DNA of 64,000 nt from Streptomyces sp. NBC_00224 (GCF_041435195.1 NZ_CP108106.1:3224001-3288000), one strand, 5' to 3'. Shown: positions 25,727 to 34,480, counted from the first letter of the stretch. Numbers and translations are program-made. The notes: generated by a model from the sequence alone, not told the origin.

Positions 25727-25917
25727 ACGACGCCGTGATCCCCCGCGAGCAGGCGTTCGCCGCCGCCCGCCGAGTCCTCGACGCCGCACGTCAGCGGCGA
25801 GACCGCGACCGCGCCGCCGGGCGCCTCGCCCCCGAGGTCGAGCAGCTCCTGCGCCGCCTCGAACACCAGCAGCGCACCGGGCAGCGCCCGGCATCGGCGT
25901 ACCGCCCTGCCGCCTGA
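25723..25917 (+). CDS. Small hypothetical early protein
   Basis: The 64-aa, highly charged protein (AFAAARRVLDAARQRRDRDRAAGRLAPEVEQLLRRLEHQQ) is predicted to be helical. It begins in an ATGA overlap with the HTH gene. No family recognised. Its small size and early position make it another candidate for a directionality or regulatory factor. Confidence 0.55.
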   Translation: MNDAVIPREQAFAAARRVLDAARQRRDRDRAAGRLAPEVEQLLRRLEHQQRTGQRPASAYRPAA

Positions 25918-25986
25918 AACCACACGGCCAGCGCCCCGGATTGCGCTCGGGGCAACCCCGCCACGACCGCCAGGAAAGGACCGATC

Positions 25987-26067
25987 GTGCCCACCCCTGC
26001 CACTGCCTGCCGCACACCGCGCACCCCCCTCACCATCGACACCACAGTCGGGAAGGGGCGCCGATGA
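25987..26067 (+). CDS. 26-aa leader-like peptide coupled to the next gene
   Basis: A GTG at 25987 with AGGAAAGGA upstream opens a 26-codon frame (VPTPATACRTPRTPLTIDTT...) whose TGA overlaps the next ATG (ATGA at 26064). The downstream gene has no good ribosome-binding site of its own, so this frame may be translated mainly to couple its expression. Confidence 0.4.
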   Translation: MPTPATACRTPRTPLTIDTTVGKGRR

Positions 26068-26438
26068 TCCGTCCACAGCTGGACGGTAACGGGCTCGCCA
26101 TCAGGTTGCCGATCGCCGAGCGCGCCACGCCGCTCGTCGACGATCTCTCCCTCGCCTACGCCGAGGACCCCGACATTGTCGGTCGTCTCCTGTGCGATCA
26201 CGCCGAGAAGGTCGGACGCCTCGACCACGCCGCCGCGCGCCTCGACATGCCCGAGCACGTCCGAGCCATGCGGGCCGCCGAGGCCGACGGGACACGCGAG
26301 GCTCTGCTCGCCGAGACCGAGAGCGCCGACCGCCTCGACGACCTGCTCAGCCCCGACCAGGCGATCTCCCTCGCCAGCCGTCTTACGCATCTCGCCGCCC
26401 ACATCCGCCACACCTCGAACAGGAGAACGCGCCCATGA
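26064..26438 (+). CDS. Hypothetical helical early protein
   Basis: The 124-aa acidic protein (IVGRLLCDHAEKVGRLDHAAARLDMPEHVRAMRAAEADG...LLSPDQAISLASRLTHLAAHI) is predicted to be helical. The ATG at 26064 overlaps the end of a 26-codon frame and its own end overlaps the HNH-like gene by 4 nt. No recognisable domain. Confidence 0.6.
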   Translation: MIRPQLDGNGLAIRLPIAERATPLVDDLSLAYAEDPDIVGRLLCDHAEKVGRLDHAAARLDMPEHVRAMRAAEADGTREALLAETESADRLDDLLSPDQAISLASRLTHLAAHIRHTSNRRTRP

Positions 26439-27034
26439 CCGTGTCACTCACCGACGCCGCGCGCCTGCTCGCCGAGCCGACGCCACTACCCGTGCCCGGA
26501 CAGCTCGCCCTTGACGACGCCACACCGGCCCCCGCCGGACTCGCCGAAGCATTCGACGCCCGCACCCGCCAGACCGACGACGGCCATCGCGAGTGGATCG
26601 CCGGCACCACCACACACGGCGTCGGCCGCTTCCAATACAACGGCGCCGCCTACACCACCATGCGTGCGGCATTCATCCTGCGCACCGGACGCCAACCCGT
26701 GGGCACCGTACGCCCCGTGTGCGAGCAGCCCCGGTGCTGCGAGCCGGAGCATGTCGACGACCAGGCCACCCGCCAGCGCGACCGCGCTGCCCTCGCCGCC
26801 GTCCTCGGCATGACCCACCGCCCGCCGTCGTGCGACCACGACCGAGCCGTGCACGGCCGCCACCGCGCCGACGGCCGCCGCTACTGCAATGCCTGCAACA
26901 ACGCGAAGGCACAGCCGAATTGTGAGTACGGCAACCCGCCGTGCGGCGCCAAGGCCGTGCGTCCTTACCCGTGCGGCCCGCGGTGCGAGGAGCACCAGCC
27001 GGCCCGGACCCGCCCGTACTACTCCGCCCCCTGA
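26435..27034 (+). CDS. HNH-like zinc protein
   Basis: The 199-aa protein has a middle region of HNH-endonuclease type (GRFQYNGAAYTTMRAAFILRTGRQPVGTVRPVCEQPRCCEPEHVDD) and a cysteine-rich tail (RRYCNACNNAKAQPNCEYGNPPCGAKAVRPYPCGPRC) that probably binds zinc. ATG 26435 has AGGAG upstream. It sits in the early operon before the replication initiator. It may be a nicking or homing-type enzyme, or a DNA-binding protein. Confidence 0.65.
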   Translation: MTVSLTDAARLLAEPTPLPVPGQLALDDATPAPAGLAEAFDARTRQTDDGHREWIAGTTTHGVGRFQYNGAAYTTMRAAFILRTGRQPVGTVRPVCEQPRCCEPEHVDDQATRQRDRAALAAVLGMTHRPPSCDHDRAVHGRHRADGRRYCNACNNAKAQPNCEYGNPPCGAKAVRPYPCGPRCEEHQPARTRPYYSAP

Positions 27035-27103
27035 TCGGGCCCCGGGGCGAGGACGAGCCGCGAGCCCTTCGCCCCGGGCGCCAACCTTGTAAGGAGCGCC
27101 CCG

Positions 27104-28036
27104 TTGTCTTGGTTCAAGGTCGACGACACCGCGCACGCGCACCCCAAGCTGTTGCGCGCGGGGAACGCCGCGCTCGGCCTGTGGATGCGGGCAGGCGCCT
27201 ACGCCGCTCAGCACCTCACCGAGGGCGCCATTCCCGGTGTGGTCGCCCAGCTGTACGGCACCGCCCCACAGGTGCGGAAGCTGGTCGACGCTGGTCTGTG
27301 GCACGCCCACGGCCACCAATGCGCCCGGTGCGCCCAGCCGCCCGCTGGCGACTACGTGATGCACGACTACCTGATCTACAACCCGACCCGGGCCAAGGTC
27401 GAGGACGACCGCGCCCAAGCCGCCGGGCGCCAGAAGCGGGCCCGCGAGAAGGCCGCCGAGCAGCGGAACCAGGAACGTCATCCGCGCGATTCGTCGACGA
27501 ACCGTCCGCGAATCAACGGCAATCCGTCAACGGAAAATTCGGAAAGCCACGCGAACCGCATCGAGTTTCCGGACGACATCGCAGGTCAGGGCCCTACGTC
27601 ACAGCGTGACGGGGCCGACCCGTCACGGTCCCCCCGACCCGACCCGTCCCCTACTACCTCCTTCGGAGGTAGTAACCCCCCTTCCCCCCAAGGGGGCAAG
27701 CAGGCGCCCGCAGCCGAGATGTTCGACGCGTGGTGGACGCGCTACGGCCGCGGCACTGCCCAGGGTAAGGCCAGCATCCGCCGCGCCATCGAGGACGCCC
27801 TCGGCAACGGCATTGCCCCGCAGGAGCTTTGGGCCGCTCTCGACCGCCTCGGCGCCACGTCCAAGCCCGTCACGGGCGGCACGCTGCAATTCGCCCTCGC
27901 CGACCTCCGCAAGACCACGCAGACGGGCGCCGACGTGATCCCGCTAGCCGCCGGAGCACGCCGCGGCCGAGTCGCCCAGGCCGCCGACCTGTTCGCCGCC
28001 GCCCTCGCCAACACGCCCCAGGAGCACGCCCGATGA
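27104..28036 (+). CDS. Replication initiator-like protein
   Basis: The 310-aa protein begins MSWFKVDDTAHAHPKLLRAG, the start of many actinophage replisome-organiser/DnaD-like proteins, with a winged-helix-type N-terminal domain (residues 1-110). A low-complexity linker with Asn/Ser/Pro follows (about 120-205), then a C-terminal domain (AAEMFDAWWTRYGRGTAQGKASIRRAIEDAL...). TTG 27104 is preceded by AAGGAG at 7 nt. The linker DNA is AT-richer, with repeats and a strong hairpin, and could hold the phage origin, as in lambda O. Confidence 0.65.
   Translation: MSWFKVDDTAHAHPKLLRAGNAALGLWMRAGAYAAQHLTEGAIPGVVAQLYGTAPQVRKLVDAGLWHAHGHQCARCAQPPAGDYVMHDYLIYNPTRAKVEDDRAQAAGRQKRAREKAAEQRNQERHPRDSSTNRPRINGNPSTENSESHANRIEFPDDIAGQGPTSQRDGADPSRSPRPDPSPTTSFGGSNPPSPQGGKQAPAAEMFDAWWTRYGRGTAQGKASIRRAIEDALGNGIAPQELWAALDRLGATSKPVTGGTLQFALADLRKTTQTGADVIPLAAGARRGRVAQAADLFAAALANTPQEHAR
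27652..27674 (+). other. Perfect hairpin inside the replication gene
   Basis: TACTACCTCC and GGAGGTAGTA pair perfectly over 10 bp with a TTC loop, in the linker-coding part of the gene. The stem contains both a ribosome-binding-site-like GGAGG and its complement. It could be part of an origin or an internal transcription or translation control. Confidence 0.5.
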
Positions 28037-28740
28037 ACCGCCAGGAAGTTGCCGCCCTGCTCGCCTACGCCGTGAAGCTCGCCCCGCATACCGCGCCCGC
28101 CGACCAGGCTGCCGCCGAGGAACGCCTCGACCAGTGGGCCGACCTGCTCGCCGACGTGCCGCCCACCGCCCCGCACCCCAACGGCCGCCACTGGGACGCT
28201 TCGCAAGTCGTCTTCCACCACGTCCGGACCTCGCCGTACCCGATCAAGCCCGTGGACGTAACTGGCCCGTGGCTCACCTTCCGCCGCGACGTCCTCGGCC
28301 GTCACACCGACCCCGTACCGGCCGTCGACCCGGACGACCCGGAGGCATACCGGTCTGAACTGCTCGGCGCCCGGTATGCCGTTGCCACCGGCGCCGTCGC
28401 AGCGACCACATACCGCGAACTGACGGGCGGGCCGCATCCGGACGTGGCCGACCGTCTCACCGCCCTCAGCAGCTCCATCCCGGACCACGTCGAGGAAGTC
28501 CTCGACCGGCACCGCCCGCGCAAGGCCGCCCGCCGCGCCGCCATCAAGGCCGGCCGTCCCGACGCCCTCGCCGTCACGTGCGCATGGTGCGGCGCCGAAC
28601 CGGACGCCCCATGCACACAGCGCGCCATCGGCCCGAAGGCTGAGCACGGCACCCGTACCGAACGCGCCAACCCCCACCCGACCCGCCTCGACCGCGCCGC
28701 CCTCGACCAGAACCTCGACCGTCAGGAGTTCGCCGCATGA
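28033..28740 (+). CDS. Zinc-finger-containing hypothetical protein
   Basis: The 235-aa protein has a C-terminal zinc-binding motif CAWCGAEPDAPCTQ followed by histidines (residues about 190-212), of the type seen in many actinophage proteins of unknown role. The N-terminal part (LLADVPPTAPHPNGRHWDASQVVFHHVRTSPYPIKPVDV) is also conserved in appearance among streptomycete prophages and plasmids. It overlaps both neighbours by 4 nt, so it belongs to the replication operon. Confidence 0.6.
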   Translation: MNRQEVAALLAYAVKLAPHTAPADQAAAEERLDQWADLLADVPPTAPHPNGRHWDASQVVFHHVRTSPYPIKPVDVTGPWLTFRRDVLGRHTDPVPAVDPDDPEAYRSELLGARYAVATGAVAATTYRELTGGPHPDVADRLTALSSSIPDHVEEVLDRHRPRKAARRAAIKAGRPDALAVTCAWCGAEPDAPCTQRAIGPKAEHGTRTERANPHPTRLDRAALDQNLDRQEFAA

Positions 28741-29213
28741 ACCGCAGCAAGCACGCGGGCCGCGCCCCACACCGCCGCCGGGCGAACAGCACCGACCGCA
28801 CGAAAAACACCACGGCGTACCGGATCACCGGATCGTGGAACGCCCGTCCGGACCGGCCCATCGTCAAGCCGACCGCCGACCGCAAGACAGCGCGCCGGAT
28901 CTCCCGCGACATGGCCACACAGGGCGCGTACGTGATCGTCGAGGAACACGTCACCTACGGCCAGTGGCGCACGCTGTACGAGGTCGACGGGCCCGCGCTG
29001 CTCGCCGCACAGCTTGCCGCCGAACAGGGCCAGCACATTGCCGCCGAGGAAGCCGCACGAGCCGCCGCCGACGCCGAGCAGGCCCGCCGCACCGCCGAGC
29101 AGCGACGCGAGCGCGAACTCGCCGCCCTCGCCCGCCTGATGTGCCGCCCACCCGTCGCGCGCGAGGCGTGCGGACGCCGCGACGCTCGGCACATGACCGG
29201 GGCGCAGCGATGA
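28737..29213 (+). CDS. Hypothetical basic/coiled-coil protein
   Basis: The 158-aa protein has a basic N-terminus, a short globular segment (AYVIVEEHVTYGQWRTLYEVDG) and a long Ala/Glu/Arg coiled coil (about residues 85-140). ATGA overlaps with the upstream gene and an overlap with the next gene indicate one transcript. No family recognised. Confidence 0.55.
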   Translation: MNRSKHAGRAPHRRRANSTDRTKNTTAYRITGSWNARPDRPIVKPTADRKTARRISRDMATQGAYVIVEEHVTYGQWRTLYEVDGPALLAAQLAAEQGQHIAAEEAARAAADAEQARRTAEQRRERELAALARLMCRPPVAREACGRRDARHMTGAQR

Positions 29214-29377
29214 TCCCCGGTGCCGCGGTCGCCGCCATCCGGGCCGCCGTCGAGGAAGCCCAGCGCAACGACCTACGCCGCCCCGAGGCCGTGACCGAGC
29301 AGGTCGTCGAGGAACTGGCCGCCCAAGGCTGGACGATCACCAAGGAACCCGAAGGCCCGCAGCTCACAGCCGCGTAA
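29210..29377 (+). CDS. Small hypothetical protein
   Basis: This 55-aa protein (MIPGAAVAAIRAAVEEAQRN...VVEELAAQGWTITKEPEGP) starts in a TGATG-type overlap with the preceding gene. It is the last gene before a regulatory palindrome. No function can be proposed. Confidence 0.5.
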   Translation: MIPGAAVAAIRAAVEEAQRNDLRRPEAVTEQVVEELAAQGWTITKEPEGPQLTAA

Positions 29378-29431
29378 CCAGCAGGCAGGGGGCGGAATCT
29401 TCCAGGCCAAGGCCGCCCCCTACCCGCTATC

Positions 29432-29449
29432 GTCCATCCATGGATGGAC
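29432..29449. promoter_or_regulatory. Perfect 18-bp palindrome upstream of the HNH gene
   Basis: GTCCATCCATGGATGGAC is fully palindromic and contains TCCATGGATGGA, the same 12-mer as the repressor-start operator. It lies in a 128-bp gap, 57 bp before the HNH gene start, and is a likely second repressor-controlled site. Confidence 0.6.
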
Positions 29450-29505
29450 ATCAATCATCCACGGAAGCACATTCAGGTCGACTACATCCCGCAGGAGGCA
29501 CCCTG

Positions 29506-30021
29506 ATGGACCGGAAGACGCCCGCCCAGCGGTTCGCCGTCAAGGTCGACCCGCGCGGCCCCCTCCCGCTCATCCGCGGAGTCCTCGGCCCCTGCCACCT
29601 GTGGACCGGCAGTCTCAACGACAAGGGATACGGCACCTTTTGGGCCGACGGCCGCACCGTCAAAGCCCACCGCTACGCCTTTGAGCAGGCCAACGGCTCG
29701 ATACCCGACGGCCTCGAAGTCGACCACCGATGCCGCCGCCGCAACTGCGTTGCCGTCCACCACCTCGACGCCGTAACCCACCGCGTCAACATCCTCCGCT
29801 CGGCAAACCACGTCGCCCGCCGCGCCGCCGTGACGCACTGCCCCGCCGGCCACGCCTACGACGACGCCAACACCTACCGAGCCCCCAACGGCACCCGGAA
29901 GTGCCGCGCGTGCAAGAACGCCCAGGCCCGTGCCGCCCGCGCCGCCAAGCGCGCCCCACAGCTCGCCGCCGTCGAGCCCATCCGCCTCCGCACCGACCAC
30001 CACCTCGAAAGGGCCGCATAA
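29506..30021 (+). CDS. HNH endonuclease
   Basis: The 171-aa protein has a clear HNH fold: CHLWTGSLNDKGYGTFWADGRTVKAHRYAF, then LEVDHRCRRRNCVAVHHLDAVTHRVNILRS with the H-N-H residues and zinc cysteines, and a second zinc-binding piece (HCPAGHAYDDANTY...KCRACKN). ATG 29506 is preceded by GGAGG. Similar phage HNH proteins serve in packaging or as homing endonucleases. It is placed in the replication region directly before ssb rather than by the terminase. Confidence 0.82.
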   Translation: MDRKTPAQRFAVKVDPRGPLPLIRGVLGPCHLWTGSLNDKGYGTFWADGRTVKAHRYAFEQANGSIPDGLEVDHRCRRRNCVAVHHLDAVTHRVNILRSANHVARRAAVTHCPAGHAYDDANTYRAPNGTRKCRACKNAQARAARAAKRAPQLAAVEPIRLRTDHHLERAA

Positions 30022-30024
30022 CCC

Positions 30025-30501
30025 ATGAGTGGCGAGACCACCCTCACCATGACCGGCAACGTCGTGAACGACCCCGAACTCAGGTTCACCCCGTCGGGGG
30101 CCGCAGTCGCCAACTTCCGCATGGCCGCAACCCCGCGGAAGTTCAACCGCCAGACCAACGAGTTCGAGGACGGCGAACCGCTGTTCCTCGGCGTAGCCGT
30201 GTGGCGCCAGCAGGCCGAGCATGTCGCCGAGTCCGTCCAACGCGGCATGCGCGTGGTCGTCGTCGGCAGGCTCACTCAGCGCCAGTACGACGCCAACGAC
30301 GGGACCAAGCGCAGCAGTTACGAAATCCAGGCCGACGAGGTCGCCCCTTCCCTGCTCCGCGCAACCGCCATCGTCACCAAGGCCGCAGGCAGCACCCAGA
30401 GCACGCCTCAGCAGCGCCAGCAGCCGCAGGCATACGGCTACGGCCAGCAGCCCGCCGCCGATCAGTGGGCCACCCAGCAAGGCGCCGAGCCGCCGTTCTG
30501 A
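30025..30501 (+). CDS. ssb: Single-stranded DNA-binding protein
   Basis: The 158-aa protein is a typical bacterial-type SSB: OB-fold domain ([25 protein letters not shown]...[30 protein letters not shown], residues 8-80), a Gln-rich linker and the C-terminal tip AEPPF, which in host SSB recruits partner proteins. It protects single-stranded DNA during phage replication. It starts 4 bp after the HNH gene. Confidence 0.95.
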   Translation: MSGETTLTMTGNVVNDPELRFTPSGAAVANFRMAATPRKFNRQTNEFEDGEPLFLGVAVWRQQAEHVAESVQRGMRVVVVGRLTQRQYDANDGTKRSSYEIQADEVAPSLLRATAIVTKAAGSTQSTPQQRQQPQAYGYGQQPAADQWATQQGAEPPF

Positions 30502-30605
30502 TCAGCCCCCGCGACCGGGCCGCGCGTCCGCTCGCGGGCCCGCCCGCGCGCGCGAACAGCACCTCGCCCCCTTGTCCTCGCACCATCGCACAGGAGCCCC
30601 CGCCC

Positions 30606-31085
30606 ATGTCCCGCACACGTACCCGCACCGCCCGCAAGCAGCGCGACGCCGAGCGCGACGCCCGCCGCGAGTCCCTGTTCGTCCTGCTCGCCCGCGCACA
30701 GCGAGGCGTACCGCTCACCCCTGCCGAGGCCGGCCTGTTGCGCGCCCACGTCGAGGCCGAACTCGCCGAGGGCGACCAGGCCCGACGCTCGGCCGCCGGG
30801 CAGGCCACCGCCGTACGCCGCGAGCAGCAGCGCACCCGCGACGCCGAGGCCGCCATCGTCGAGGCCGAGGAGTACGCCCAAGAGCGCGCCGAGCAGCTGC
30901 TCACCGAGCGTGTGAAGAAGGCCGAGCAGCAGGCCGCCGAGCACGAAGCCGCGGCACTCCGGTACGCGAGCTACCTCGTAGACGCGCAGCGGGAATGCGG
31001 GGCGCCCAACTGGCCCGCGCTCCCCGACGCGATCAAGGCCCTTGCCGCCGAGCGCGACCGCGCCCTCGCGCGCCTCAGCAAGTAG
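30606..31085 (+). CDS. Hypothetical coiled-coil protein
   Basis: The 159-aa protein is dominated by an Ala/Glu/Arg/Gln coiled coil (about residues 45-125) after a basic N-terminus. A CGAPNWPALPDAIKALAAERDRALARL end gives the only globular hint. It is separated from ssb by 104 bp. ATG 30606 was chosen where the charged N-terminus begins. No family recognised. Confidence 0.55.
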   Translation: MSRTRTRTARKQRDAERDARRESLFVLLARAQRGVPLTPAEAGLLRAHVEAELAEGDQARRSAAGQATAVRREQQRTRDAEAAIVEAEEYAQERAEQLLTERVKKAEQQAAEHEAAALRYASYLVDAQRECGAPNWPALPDAIKALAAERDRALARLSK

Positions 31086-31102
31086 CACCAGGAGCAGCCA
31101 CC

Positions 31103-31939
31103 GTGACGACCGCCCTCGACCGTTCTCTCGCCCCGTCGCTCATTGCACGCCGCGCCGACGACGACCTCGCCGCCGTGCGTGAGCAGTGGGGCGATCTGCT
31201 CGCCGCCATCGCCCGGCCGCCGGCCGCCGAGTGGCCGCCGCGTGAGCGCCGCGGATTCCTCGACCAGCTCGCCGCCGACGGCCACATCGAGGACGACGCC
31301 CAGGCCGCCGAGCCCATCCTCGGCCGACTCCCGCTCACCATCCGCGAACACCCGGCCCCGCTCAACCTCGATGCCCTCGACGCCGCGGTCGAGGTCGAGC
31401 GCGACCTGTTCGCCCTCGCCGACCGCGTCGCCGAGCAGGTCCAGCGCCCCATACGCACCACGCGCGACGACCGCGGCCACCTCATTGCCGACCAGGCCGA
31501 CGCCACCGACCCCGCACGGTGGCACTACCAGGCCCCCGACTCCCCGGGATCCCGCGCCTTTGGTCTGCATTGGGCCGTCGTGTGGATCGAGGGCCGCACC
31601 CTCGGCGAGGAGGACACCGACGGCCTGTTCGCCCCGATGCCCGCCCGCCTGCTCGACGAGGTCGCCGCCACCGCGCGCACTGCCCGCCGCACCGTCGAGC
31701 GCGCCCTCGGCCGTGACGGGCGCACGACTGATCTCGCCGACCCGTGCCCATGGTGTGGCGGACAGCTCGCCGGCCACACCCGACCCGGCGGCGAACCGGG
31801 CGTTACCTGCTCGACCGGCCCCCAGTGCACGGCCCCCGTCGAGGCCGACCACCGCGGACGCCGCACATGGCGGGGCGTCAAACTGGCCGACCTGTGGGGC
31901 GCCCTCGACGCCGCCCGTCGGCACGCCGCCGAGGCGTAG
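31103..31939 (+). CDS. Zinc-ribbon hypothetical protein
   Basis: The 278-aa protein has a helical N-terminal part and a C-terminal zinc ribbon (CPWCGG...CSTGPQC, about residues 214-244). GTG 31103 has AGGAG upstream. It contains APDSPGSRAFGLHWAVVWIEGRTLGEEDTDGLF, a block common in streptomycete phage proteins of unknown role. Followed by a regulatory region. Confidence 0.58.
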   Translation: MTTALDRSLAPSLIARRADDDLAAVREQWGDLLAAIARPPAAEWPPRERRGFLDQLAADGHIEDDAQAAEPILGRLPLTIREHPAPLNLDALDAAVEVERDLFALADRVAEQVQRPIRTTRDDRGHLIADQADATDPARWHYQAPDSPGSRAFGLHWAVVWIEGRTLGEEDTDGLFAPMPARLLDEVAATARTARRTVERALGRDGRTTDLADPCPWCGGQLAGHTRPGGEPGVTCSTGPQCTAPVEADHRGRRTWRGVKLADLWGALDAARRHAAEA

Positions 31940-32024
31940 AACCCGGGCCGCACTTCCGGCCAACTTCCGCGGAGTGTTGGGCAGTTGTCCGACACTCCCT
32001 GCGTGAACTGACTTGAGAAACCAC

Positions 32025-32083
32025 TTGTGTTGCGGCTTGTGAAGTGGCTACATTGGGTTCGCCGAGCCTCACTCGGCGAACCC
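32025..32083 (+). promoter_or_regulatory. Promoter with a 12-bp perfect inverted repeat
   Basis: TTGTGT and TACATT (32049-32054) are spaced by about 18 bp. GGGTTCGCCGAG (32055-32066) and CTCGGCGAACCC (32072-32083) follow immediately, where they could be an operator or an initial hairpin of the message. The next gene starts at 32126. Confidence 0.5.
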
Positions 32084-32125
32084 GCCGGACCTCACCCGGC
32101 AACCACAACCAAGGGAGCAAACCCC

Positions 32126-33400
32126 ATGGACACCTACGCACACGGCTACGGCTTAACCGGCCACTACGCCAAGCCCGGCACCCACGTGAGCTACTGCGGG
32201 CGCGAACTCCAGCACACCCCCAACACCGGCATAGCGGCACGCATCTGCGCCCCGTGCGCCAGGGCCGAGCAGCGCGACCACGTCGAGGCCGAGCAGGTCG
32301 CCGCCGACCGCGCCACCGACGGCCCCACCCTCGCCAAGCGTGCCAACGTTCGGTACACCACCGTCGGCACTGGCCGCCGTATCCACTACTCGAACAACGA
32401 CGACACCCTCTGTGGGCGCGAGGTGAGCGAGTACGTCAGCGGCGAGGACCTGCTCGCCCTGCTCAACAAGGGCCGCGAATTGTGCACCCCGTGTACCAAG
32501 GCTGCCGAGCAGCGCGCGTACGACCGCGCCCTCGACGCCGCCGCGGCCAACGTTGCTAAGCAGATCGACAACGCCGACGCCCTGCTCGCCGACATTCGCC
32601 AAACCGCCACCGAGGCCGACAGCCTCGCGGCCGAGGTCGCCGCATGGGGCGCCGAGGTCGACGCCATAACCTCACCGACCGCCGAGGACACCAAGGCGCA
32701 GCAGGCCGCCGCCCTGATCACCGAAGCCGAGGCCACCGACGGCACATGGCGGGGCGAGTGGATCGGCGAGCAGCCGGCCGACGACACCCTGTTCACCGTC
32801 GAGCGCCCGACGGAACAGGGCGCCCTGTTCGACGCCGGGGCCACCGTCGAGGAGCGCCCCGCCCCCATCGTGGTGCGCGTCGCCTTCCGCCGCGAAGACC
32901 TCGACCGCATCCGCACCAAGGCCAACGCAGACCGGGCCGAGTACCGCGCCGAGATGGACGCCCGCCGCACGGCCGAGGCCGCCCGCTACGCGCCGCAGCA
33001 GGCCGAGCAGGCCGTCGAGCGGCACATCGTCGAGGGCGTGATCGTCGCGCACAACGGCCGGACCAAGGGCACCGCGCCCAAGCACTCGACCGATCCCGAC
33101 ACCCTCGCCGCCCTGACCGCCCTGGGGAATCTCCGCCGCGCCGAGGTCAGCGACCACGCCGACATCGGCGCCCGTCCGGGCGACATGGGGCACGCCCCGA
33201 ACGCGTGGGGGTTCCTGATCGAGCCCCGCGGTAATGGGCGCGTCGCCCTCTATTGGGTCCAGGGCGGGCGCTACCTCGACCCCAGCGGCGAGCCGTGGAT
33301 CGTCGAGCTGAGGATCGGCGCCGACAAGCTACGCGAGGCCGGTTGGCAAGTTGAGCCCACGTCCCGCCGATGCGTCTTTGCGTGGCGCCCCACCGAGTGA
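32126..33400 (+). CDS. Hypothetical protein with duplicated CGRE/CxPC zinc-binding units
   Basis: The 424-aa protein begins with two related zinc-binding units: YCGRELQHTPN...RICAPCARAEQR and LCGREVSEYVS...LCTPCTKAAEQR (residues about 23-135). A coiled-coil-like middle follows, then a C-terminal domain (NLRRAEVSDHADIGARPGDMGHAPNAWGFLIEPRGNGRVALYWVQGG). ATG 32126 follows AAGGGAG. It has its own promoter with a strong palindrome, so it may be regulated independently of the replication genes. Function unknown. Confidence 0.6.
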   Translation: MDTYAHGYGLTGHYAKPGTHVSYCGRELQHTPNTGIAARICAPCARAEQRDHVEAEQVAADRATDGPTLAKRANVRYTTVGTGRRIHYSNNDDTLCGREVSEYVSGEDLLALLNKGRELCTPCTKAAEQRAYDRALDAAAANVAKQIDNADALLADIRQTATEADSLAAEVAAWGAEVDAITSPTAEDTKAQQAAALITEAEATDGTWRGEWIGEQPADDTLFTVERPTEQGALFDAGATVEERPAPIVVRVAFRREDLDRIRTKANADRAEYRAEMDARRTAEAARYAPQQAEQAVERHIVEGVIVAHNGRTKGTAPKHSTDPDTLAALTALGNLRRAEVSDHADIGARPGDMGHAPNAWGFLIEPRGNGRVALYWVQGGRYLDPSGEPWIVELRIGADKLREAGWQVEPTSRRCVFAWRPTE

Positions 33401-33409
33401 GCCGCCCTC

Positions 33410-33435
33410 GGCCCGCCCTCGCCCGAGGGCGGGCC
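33410..33435 (+). terminator. Stem-loop terminator
   Basis: GGCCCGCCCTCG and CGAGGGCGGGCC form a perfect 12-bp stem with a CC loop just after the zinc-unit gene. Confidence 0.7.
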
Positions 33436-33460
33436 CCGTCCCGACACAGGAGCAGCACAC

Positions 33461-34393
33461 ATGAACACCCCCGATCAGCAGCCACAGAGCCTTGAGCAGC
33501 AGCGCGCCGACCGCGGCATCGAGGCCACCCTCGAACCGGACCCCGCCGAATCCCGGGCCGCCCTCGACGCCCTGCTCGACGACCGCCCGCAGCTCGCCGC
33601 CCTCGCCCTCGACCTGCTCGACACTGTCGTACGGCACGGCGGTGCCGGCGGCACATGGACGCCCGCCAGCATCAAGCGCACCATGCGCCGGGGGCGCCGC
33701 GACCGCGAACTCGCCGAGCGTGCCGCGATGATTGAGGAGCGGTTCAGCGTCGAGCAGCGCCCCGCCGCCCACGCCCTCGTGCAGATTGCCGACACCCGCA
33801 AAGCAGGCGAGCAGGCCGTCGCCTCGACCCCTCTGGCAATCTGGCAAGCCGACACCGTCGGCATGAAGACGCCCGACGTTGCCCAGCTGCTCGGCCTCAC
33901 GCCCTCCCGTGTCTACGCGATCCTGCGCGAGAAACGCGTCGAGTGGGACATCGAGCAGGGCGTCGCCGCCGACGTCGCCCGGGGCAACAACCCGCGCGCC
34001 TCCCTCGACAACTACACGCGCGCCCTCGCAGGCATCCCCGAGGGGCCGGACCGCACCGCCGCCGAGACGTTCCTCGACAAGCTGCGCGCTGAGGTCGAGA
34101 GGCACGAGCGCGCGGCGCACGAAGCGCGCCGCGCGCAACTGCCCGAGGGCCACGCGCTCTACACGTGGCGCCTCGACCTGTTCGACAGCGAGGCCGGCGA
34201 GGGGTGGCAGGAATGGGAGAGCGGCGAGGACCACCTCGCCGAAGGCAGCGAGGCCCGGCTCGCCGAGCAGGTCATCGAGAACGCAGGCGAAGGCGCCGCC
34301 ACCCACCGCGCCCGCGTCCTGATCTGGGAAGGCCCCGAGGGCACCGACGACGAAGCCCTCTACCGCCACGAGCACACCCCGGACGCAAAGTAA
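33461..34393 (+). CDS. Hypothetical protein with internal helix-turn-helix
   Basis: The 310-aa protein contains TPDVAQLLGLTPSRVYAILREKRVEWDIEQG (about residues 138-168), a clear helix-turn-helix, preceded by a basic segment (SIKRTMRRGRRDREL) and followed by an acidic C-terminal half. ATG 33461 follows AGGAGC. It may be a DNA-binding regulator of late genes, given its place just before the late promoter; that is inference. Confidence 0.58.
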   Translation: MNTPDQQPQSLEQQRADRGIEATLEPDPAESRAALDALLDDRPQLAALALDLLDTVVRHGGAGGTWTPASIKRTMRRGRRDRELAERAAMIEERFSVEQRPAAHALVQIADTRKAGEQAVASTPLAIWQADTVGMKTPDVAQLLGLTPSRVYAILREKRVEWDIEQGVAADVARGNNPRASLDNYTRALAGIPEGPDRTAAETFLDKLRAEVERHERAAHEARRAQLPEGHALYTWRLDLFDSEAGEGWQEWESGEDHLAEGSEARLAEQVIENAGEGAATHRARVLIWEGPEGTDDEALYRHEHTPDAK

Positions 34394-34480
34394 CCGGCCC
34401 CACGCAACAGCGCGGGCCCGCTTCGGCGACCTCACCGCCTCACGGGCCCGACTCACCACAGACGGGAGCAAACCCCGACC

